Shown: positions 58,193 through 64,000 of the stretch, piece after piece
Position numbering within the stretch: the stretch's first letter is position 1
How the letters are laid out: each line of letters begins with the position of its first letter
Origin: Gnetum montanum
Lineage: Eukaryota; Streptophyta; Gnetopsida; Gnetales; Gnetaceae
Assembly: GCA_015680685.1 (NCBI GenBank)
Contig: MNCI01002788.1
Span: forward strand, 10,211-74,210
DNA length: 64,000 nt
Reading direction: 5' to 3'
The notes under the pieces: generated by a model
Database searches by the model: none
What the model saw: the letters and a program-made list of their open reading frames with translations, nothing else
Told to the model about the DNA's origin: nothing
Program-made: the position numbers and the translations under genes

Positions 58193-60650
58193 ATGCCTTC
58201 TTCTCACAAGCATGATGAATCAAAATTGTTAGTGCCCCAAGAATTCAAAGTGATGTACACTCATCCAGATGAGTTTGTACCCAATTTCACCTTCATCCTG
58301 CATCAGGATGAACAAGTATGATGGAGAAACACATGGAGGGCAACATTGTGTTGCTACCTGACCAATTTGTTCCTGATATGCTACTCCAAACTCTTAAGAG
58401 GTCAGGCATCCAGGATCTTCATGAAGAGGATGTTGTGCAAGACCATGACTATTGGGACTATCGTCCCACTAAAACACAATGCAAAAGAGATCAGCACTAG
58501 GAGAATCGCTATGAAGCTACGAAGGAGAAATGATTTACTAACCCCTTGTTCCTATTGAACTAAAAAGACAATGAGGATCCTCTCTCTAAGGGTTCTCAAC
58601 ATAAATATTCTTCACCCCTTGACTCTAGTGAAGGGGGCTTGAACCTAAACTTACATTTCACTATTAACAATCTTGGTTCAGGCAAAAGTGGGAGTCAAGG
58701 CAAGGGCTCGAGCAAGCATCATGATGATGATAAACCTAATGATCATGGTTGTGAGAAAGGAGGTGGTAGACACCATGGTGGTGGTGGTCCTCCTCCCTCT
58801 TCACCCTCTTCATCTGCATCTTCTTCCTCCTCCTTTGAATTTGATCAAAATTGCATAGGATGAAATCATGATGGAGGTGAACAGTAGGATAATAATGATT
58901 GTAAGCCCCACCATGAATGAAGGGGTAGTAGAGGACATCATAAGCATCATCAAAATCATGATGATGATGAGCCTTTGCTTGCAACTCGAAGCATGCTAAA
59001 CATTGCAAAGGTCATGAGAATTCCAACTAGGCATGTGGAAGACAATAGAATTAAGAGGTTGGATATAAACAATATTCCTAGATTTAAGGGGGGATATAAC
59101 TTAGATCCACAGATAGACCCATCTACATGCCTTTCATGAGGCTTGTGCCTTGCAGAACATCAAAAATGACTGGCAAAAACTTAAGCTATCTCCTAAGACA
59201 CTCACAAAAGAAGTAAAAAAGTTGGTACTACCCTTTAGAGCTGGAATCAATTCATAGATGGAGTACGATGATTGAGTCATTTAATGACAAATATCAAACG
59301 TACTCCAAAGTATCCAATTTGAGAAAGCAAATCCAAGGCTAGCGATGAGGAACACATGAACCCTTGGACGCAGCCATGGATAGTTATTATTTCCTTTTAC
59401 ATAGATGTCCTGGCCATGGTTATTCTTAGCAAGAGTAGCTTCACCATATCATAGATGGGCTCTGATTAGAAACGAGAAGAATTCTTAGCGTATATGCCCA
59501 AGGGAGATTGTTAGAACTATGAGCCCATCAAATCTAAAGGCTCATTGAGCAAGTTGCAAAAGAAGTAGGAGAATTAAGGAAATGAGAAAGTGATGAGGAG
59601 TATAACTGGAATTCTTCCATCAAAAAAAGAGAGGTTCAATTCTATCACAGTGAGGGGGAGGCACCATTTGATAAAGTGATGCAACAAAAAATTTTGTCAA
59701 TTCAAAAATTTGTTCCCAAAATTTTAGCCGAGGTGGACATAATGTGGGAATCTTTGGATAAAAATTTCCAAAATACTCTAAAAAGTATAAAGGAATCCAA
59801 AGAGCAAGGTAGTAATCATGATCATAGGAGAAGAAAGGAAGTTGAACATGCCTACCAAAGGGTAAGGGAAAAGCTGTTGTAGTAGAAGAGGTTGTGGAGT
59901 CAAAATCAAATGATGATGATGGATGTGACATCTACCAATATGGAAATCCTAAGGATTTTTGCCATATTATGTCATACTTACAAGAGTTTGGAGTATACGC
60001 TCTGAATCCTAGGCTTGCAAGAAGGTAAGTACCTAAAATATTATCTTATGCTCAAGGCAATCCCAGGTAGTTCCACTAACAACAAGCTTATTATCCAAGT
60101 GGAGCTCCACCACAACTATATGAGCAATACCAGTAGTGGCAACATCCACAATTGTGGGGGATGCCACCACCAAGGTAGCAGTACCCTTACAAGTAGCTAG
60201 ATCCATATGGGTACTATGTTTAGCAATCCATGTCTCTATGTGACCCTTCTAGGCATGATTCTTTTTAGCATCACTACTACCCTTTGAAGTACTACAAAGC
60301 TCATTCTCCATCTCCCAAAGGAAAACCCCCATTTCATCAATATGCTCCTCATCCATCTACACATGTCCCTCCATCCTCAACCTAATTACTACCTGTTCCA
60401 TCAATGCAGGGTGATATTCCCGTGCAGCCATAGCAACATAACACTGCTAGGGCTATTAACTTACAATCAACTCCTCAATTGAGTGATTTGGAAACTAGAT
60501 CCCATAAAAGATCATTCTTTTAAACTAATAGCTCTATAAAGCCATCACCAACTCATGCAATTGGTTGCCTTGTGTCTCCTTCATCCTCTACATCTATTCC
60601 TTTCAAGAACCCTTTAAACCAAACACCTCCTAAGATCCACACAGTCATGT
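58193..60650 (+). pseudogene. gag of element C
   Basis: The ATG at 58193 gives MPSSHKHDESKLLVPQEFKV then MYTHPDEFVPNFTFILHQDE QV and a stop. A Gly/Ser/His-rich low-complexity part (58660-58860) is followed by the capsid-like core (NIPRFKGGYN, about 59060-59100; FNDKYQTYSKVSNLRKQIQG, 59282-59342) and a Lys/Glu-rich part (SLDKNFQNTLKSIKESKEQG, 59752-59811). A Cys-poor knuckle remnant lies near 59930. It is the only copy here not interrupted by another element or deleted, but it has many stops and frameshifts. Confidence 0.65.
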
Positions 60651-60699
60651 TAACTCACATTGTATCTAATTAGATCAAGGCTGGAAACCTTGTTAAGGA

Positions 60700-61140
60700 A
60701 AAAAGCTGATCATGGAAGTCCCCTCATCTACTTGAAAATTGCTAGAAATGAGCCATGCAAGGCTCTTCTTAATTCATCTTCTAGTGTTAATTTGATTTTT
60801 CATGAAATGTACAAAGCTTAGAACTTGCCTCCTCTCAAGAAGAGCAACATTCATTTAGAATTGGCTAATCAATCTATCATTGTCCCCTTGGGACTAATGA
60901 AGGATATTGTAACCATTGTCTATGGGTGGTCCTATCCTAATGATTTCCTGGTGATCAAGGTTGACAACTGTAAGGGAAACTTCCCAATCATTATGGGAAG
61001 GGCTTGGTTAAGCACTGTTAATGTGTGAATGGGCATAAGAGATCTTTCCCTAAACATTTCCAAGAAAAATGCTTTTAGAAAGATTGAGAAGAAGAGAGTT
61101 GTATGCATGGTGTATAGTGATGCAGGGTACAACTATGTGT
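60700..61140 (+). pseudogene. Protease region of element C with lost active site
   Basis: The block that is ALLDSGSSVNLI in element B reads ALLNSSSSVNLI here (about 60760-60795), so the catalytic Asp is Asn and the Gly is Ser. PPLKKSNIHLELANQSIIVP and CNGWSYP-like and FPIIMGRAWLSTVNV segments follow to 61028. Confidence 0.75.
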
Positions 61141-61639
61141 AGAAATTATGGTCTATCAAAAGCATATCAATCAAAGCATGCAAATGATATGTAAATGAAT
61201 CTGAAATCCAAAAGCAACTATACACAACAACCACAAAAAAGGTGGGTACCCAGTGGCTGACAACTAATCCTGAAAGTAGCACACTTTGCATGGAACCAAC
61301 TTAGAGCTTAACTTATGCCAATGTTGAAGGCATGGATGAACTAGAGTAAGTTTATCACCAACTCTCTAATGATGAACCTTATGATACTTATTGGGAAGAG
61401 TTGGGAATCCTTGAAAATTTTAAACAAGAGCCATAGAGTTGAAACCTCTACCTTCCAGCATGGAGTATGCATTTCTAAAAAATGGTAATCTAGTAATAAT
61501 CAATGTCAACTTGCTCCTAAGTAGAAAAGGATGCTGTTAAATGTTGTTAACAAATGGCTAATAGTCTTTGCTTGGTCATATCCTAAACTCACAGGGATTG
61601 ATCCTAGGATATGCTCGCATTGCATCTATACAAATTTGT

Positions 61640-62890
61640 CAATAAATCCAAAGAGGTAACCAACCCCAAATTGAAGTAGATCATCCAAGAAGAAATTGAA
61701 AAACTCCTCAAGGCAAGGTTCATCTATCCAATTTCAGATAGTAAGTGGGTTAGCTCACTCGTAATCGTGTCAAAGAAAGGTTGCAAGTGGTAAGTCTATA
61801 TTGATTTCAAGCTATTAAGCATGACAACCTACAAAGATCATTTCCCATTGTCATTTTTGGACCAAGTGTTGGACATTATTTTTGGACATTACTATTATAG
61901 CTTTTTGGATGGTTATAGTGGCTATAACCAAATTCAGATCATGTTGAAGGATCAGGCCAAAATAACATTCATGAGTCCTTAGGGAACTTTTGCATATAAA
62001 AAAGATGCCTTTTGGTCTATGCAATGCCCCTACAACATTCCAACGTCTTGTCCTAAGTATTTTTTAGTAGCAGATTGGTAGCAGGTTGGAAGTCTTCATG
62101 GATGAATTATTCACCCATGCTGCTACATTTGAGTAAGCCCTAGACCACATTGAGCAAGTGCTTAAAAGGCATGTGGAGACCAATCTCCAACTCAATTGGC
62201 AAAAGAGTCATATGATGGTCTAGGAGGGCATTATGTTGGGGAATCTCACAAATAGGGATTGAAGTGGACCCTCAAAAGCTTACAACCATCCAAGGAATAA
62301 CCTGCCAACCGAAAATCATTAAAGATGTCCAGTCATTCCTTGAACACACTAGCTACTACTGGTGATTCATAGAGAATTTCTCTAAGATTGCTAAATCGTT
62401 AGTTGAGCTTACAAAGGAAGATGCTTTTTTCATATGGACCAAGAAATGCAAAAAGACATTTTAACAGCTTAAGGAGAAGCTTGTAGAAACTCCAATTCTA
62501 TGAGCACCTGATTGGTCCCATCCATTTCACATCATGATAGATGCGTAGAACTATGCCTTGGGAGTTGTGCTTATGTAGTTGGATGATCAGAAACATCCTT
62601 ACTATATCCACTATGTAATTTGAAGCATTGTGGATGCACAACTTAACTACATCACAATGAAGAAAGAGATAATGGTAGTGGTGTATGCCTTAGAGAAGTT
62701 AAGGTACTATGTACTTGGATATAAAGTATTTGTGCAAATCAACTATAGTGCCATTAGCTTCCTCATAAATAAGTTAACAGTGAGCCCTTGTGTCATATAG
62801 TTGCTGGTGATCTTGTAAGAGCTCGATCTTACAATAGTAGATTGAAAGGAAATTGAGAATGTGGTTGCTAATCATTTGTCTTGGTTATGA
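61640..62890 (+). pseudogene. Reverse transcriptase and RNase H of element C
   Basis: PFGLCNAPTTFQRLVLSIF (about 62005-62065), active-site block VFMDELFTHA (about 62092-62120) in which the second catalytic Asp is Glu, LNWQKSHMMV (62191-62220), then the RNase H region with FHIMIDA, NYALGVVLM and KKEIMVVVYALEKLRYYVLG (62530-62720). Stops and frameshifts are frequent. Confidence 0.8.
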
Positions 62891-63149
62891 TGGGACAACA
62901 AAGAGGAGGAGAGCCTACTCTTCCATTAATTTCATGATGAACTCCTCTTTGCTAGTGCAATAAATGAACAAGTGCCCACTCAACCAAAATGGTACAATGA
63001 CATCTTCACTTCTCTTCTCACTTAGGAGACACCACAAGACTTGAACCACAAGAAGAAACAATAGTTTCTTCATCAAGTCAAACGCTTCATAGAGATCAAT
63101 AGACACATTTACAAGGTGTGTGTTGATGGCTTGGTTTGTTGGTGTGTTC

Positions 63150-64000
63150 CTAATGTTGACCAACTATGCTTTCTCTAACACACTTATGAGGATCCTTTTA
63201 GGGGCCACTATGTAGGGAGACACACGATCATTAAGATCCTAATGGTAAAGTATTATTGGCAAATAATCTTCAAGGACGTCCACCAATTTGTCTGTACTTG
63301 TGAATGTTATCAATGAGATGATGGGATGACCACTCAAATGGAGGAGCCTCAACAATGGATCCAACCACTAGAACCCATCGACATCTAGAGCATGGACTTC
63401 ATGGATCCCATCACACCCATGTCAAAGTGAAAGGCATACATAATAGTCACTATTGACTATTGTATAAAATGGGCAGAAGTAGCAACTATCATTGACTGTA
63501 CATCTTCCACTGCTGCTCAATTTGTACAAAAAAATGTTGTAAATAGGTTTGGAGTGCCATGTGCATTGATTTCTTACAATGAAACTAATTTTACAGGTAA
63601 TACCTTTCACAAACTCATGCAACACTTGGGGTTCAAACATAAATTAACAACACCCTACCACCCCCAAGCCAACATTTAAGCAAAGGTTACCAATAGGGAG
63701 ATCACCAAAATCTTAATGAGAATAATTAGCAAGTATAGGAGAGATTGGAGAATAAAACTCAATGATGTACTTTAGGCCTACCACTCCACATGGAAACTCC
63801 CTATAGACTACTCTCCCTCTGAGCTGGTGTACAAAAAATTACCAACTCTTCTTATCCAATCCAAGCTTTGTACACTTTTAACAACCTGTGACCTTGACCT
63901 TGACCTTTACCTTAGCCTATGACAAAAAGAAAGACTGCTCAACCTTAATGTGCTATATGAGAATAGATTGGTGGCCCTATTTTTGAATGAAGTGCATAAG
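63150..64000 (+). pseudogene. Integrase of element C (truncated by the window end)
   Basis: The zinc-binding part (GHYVGRHTIIKILMVKYYWQ-like, about 63200-63260), the core segments with SMDFMDPITPMS (63387-63425), TIDYCIKWAEVATIIDCTSS (63450-63505) and HPQANI, and the start of the C-terminal domain are readable with stops. It continues beyond 64000. Confidence 0.78.

Larger units (their letters stand above)
58033..64000 (+). mobile_element. Element C: Athila-like Ty3/gypsy internal region, running off the right edge
   Basis: Primer-binding site, gag (58193 onward), protease (60700-61140), RT (61640-62260), RNase H (62330-62890) and integrase (63150 to beyond 64000) follow in the order of elements A and B. 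Its 5' LTR is split by element B (42439-43188 and 57909-58032). It is the oldest layer of the nest. The window ends in the integrase C-terminal domain. Confidence 0.88.

Overview
This is a stretch of a large, repeat-rich plant nuclear genome. The evidence is a spliced host gene with GT-AG introns of up to 9.5 kb, Ty3/gypsy elements of Athila-like layout, Ty1/copia elements, L1-type LINEs and tRNA-derived SINEs. Long introns packed with old transposons fit a gymnosperm best, but the sequence alone does not fix the species.

Only one host gene is recognisable. It encodes a uridine kinase-like protein (uridine kinase domain fused to a uracil phosphoribosyltransferase-like domain) on the minus strand. 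I could assemble 14 coding exons between 37721 and 13998, all in phase, giving 460 codons and a stop. Intron 3 (33075 to 23610) holds two L1-type LINEs in opposite orientation. Introns 4 and 6 hold several SINEs.

Layout: 1-9719 is a decayed Athila-like gypsy element (element A, + strand, 5' LTR cut by the window edge). It is inserted in a Ty1/copia gag-pol (element E), whose right part is 9720-11075. 11076-13997 is AT-rich sequence that includes the 3' flank of the host gene. 13998-37721 is the host gene. 37722-41230 is its upstream region. 41230-42070 is a SINE cluster. From 42439 to the right edge there is a three-level nest: gypsy element C (5' LTR begins at 42439; internal region 58033 to beyond 64000) is interrupted inside its LTR by gypsy element B (43189-57908), and B is interrupted inside its gag gene by copia element D (45375-49913, minus strand, 5-bp target duplication CTCCC).

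All transposon proteins are broken, mostly by nonsense codons where a sister copy has Gln or Trp, and several have lost catalytic Asp residues, so none looks autonomous. The most interesting observations are: an extra gag-like plus coiled-coil coding region downstream of the reverse transcriptase, shared by both LINE copies; a long 3' ORF in element A that element B lacks; a GC-AG intron in the kinase gene; and a suspicious junction at 54969-55015, where an inverted LTR end abuts the only ambiguous base of the window.
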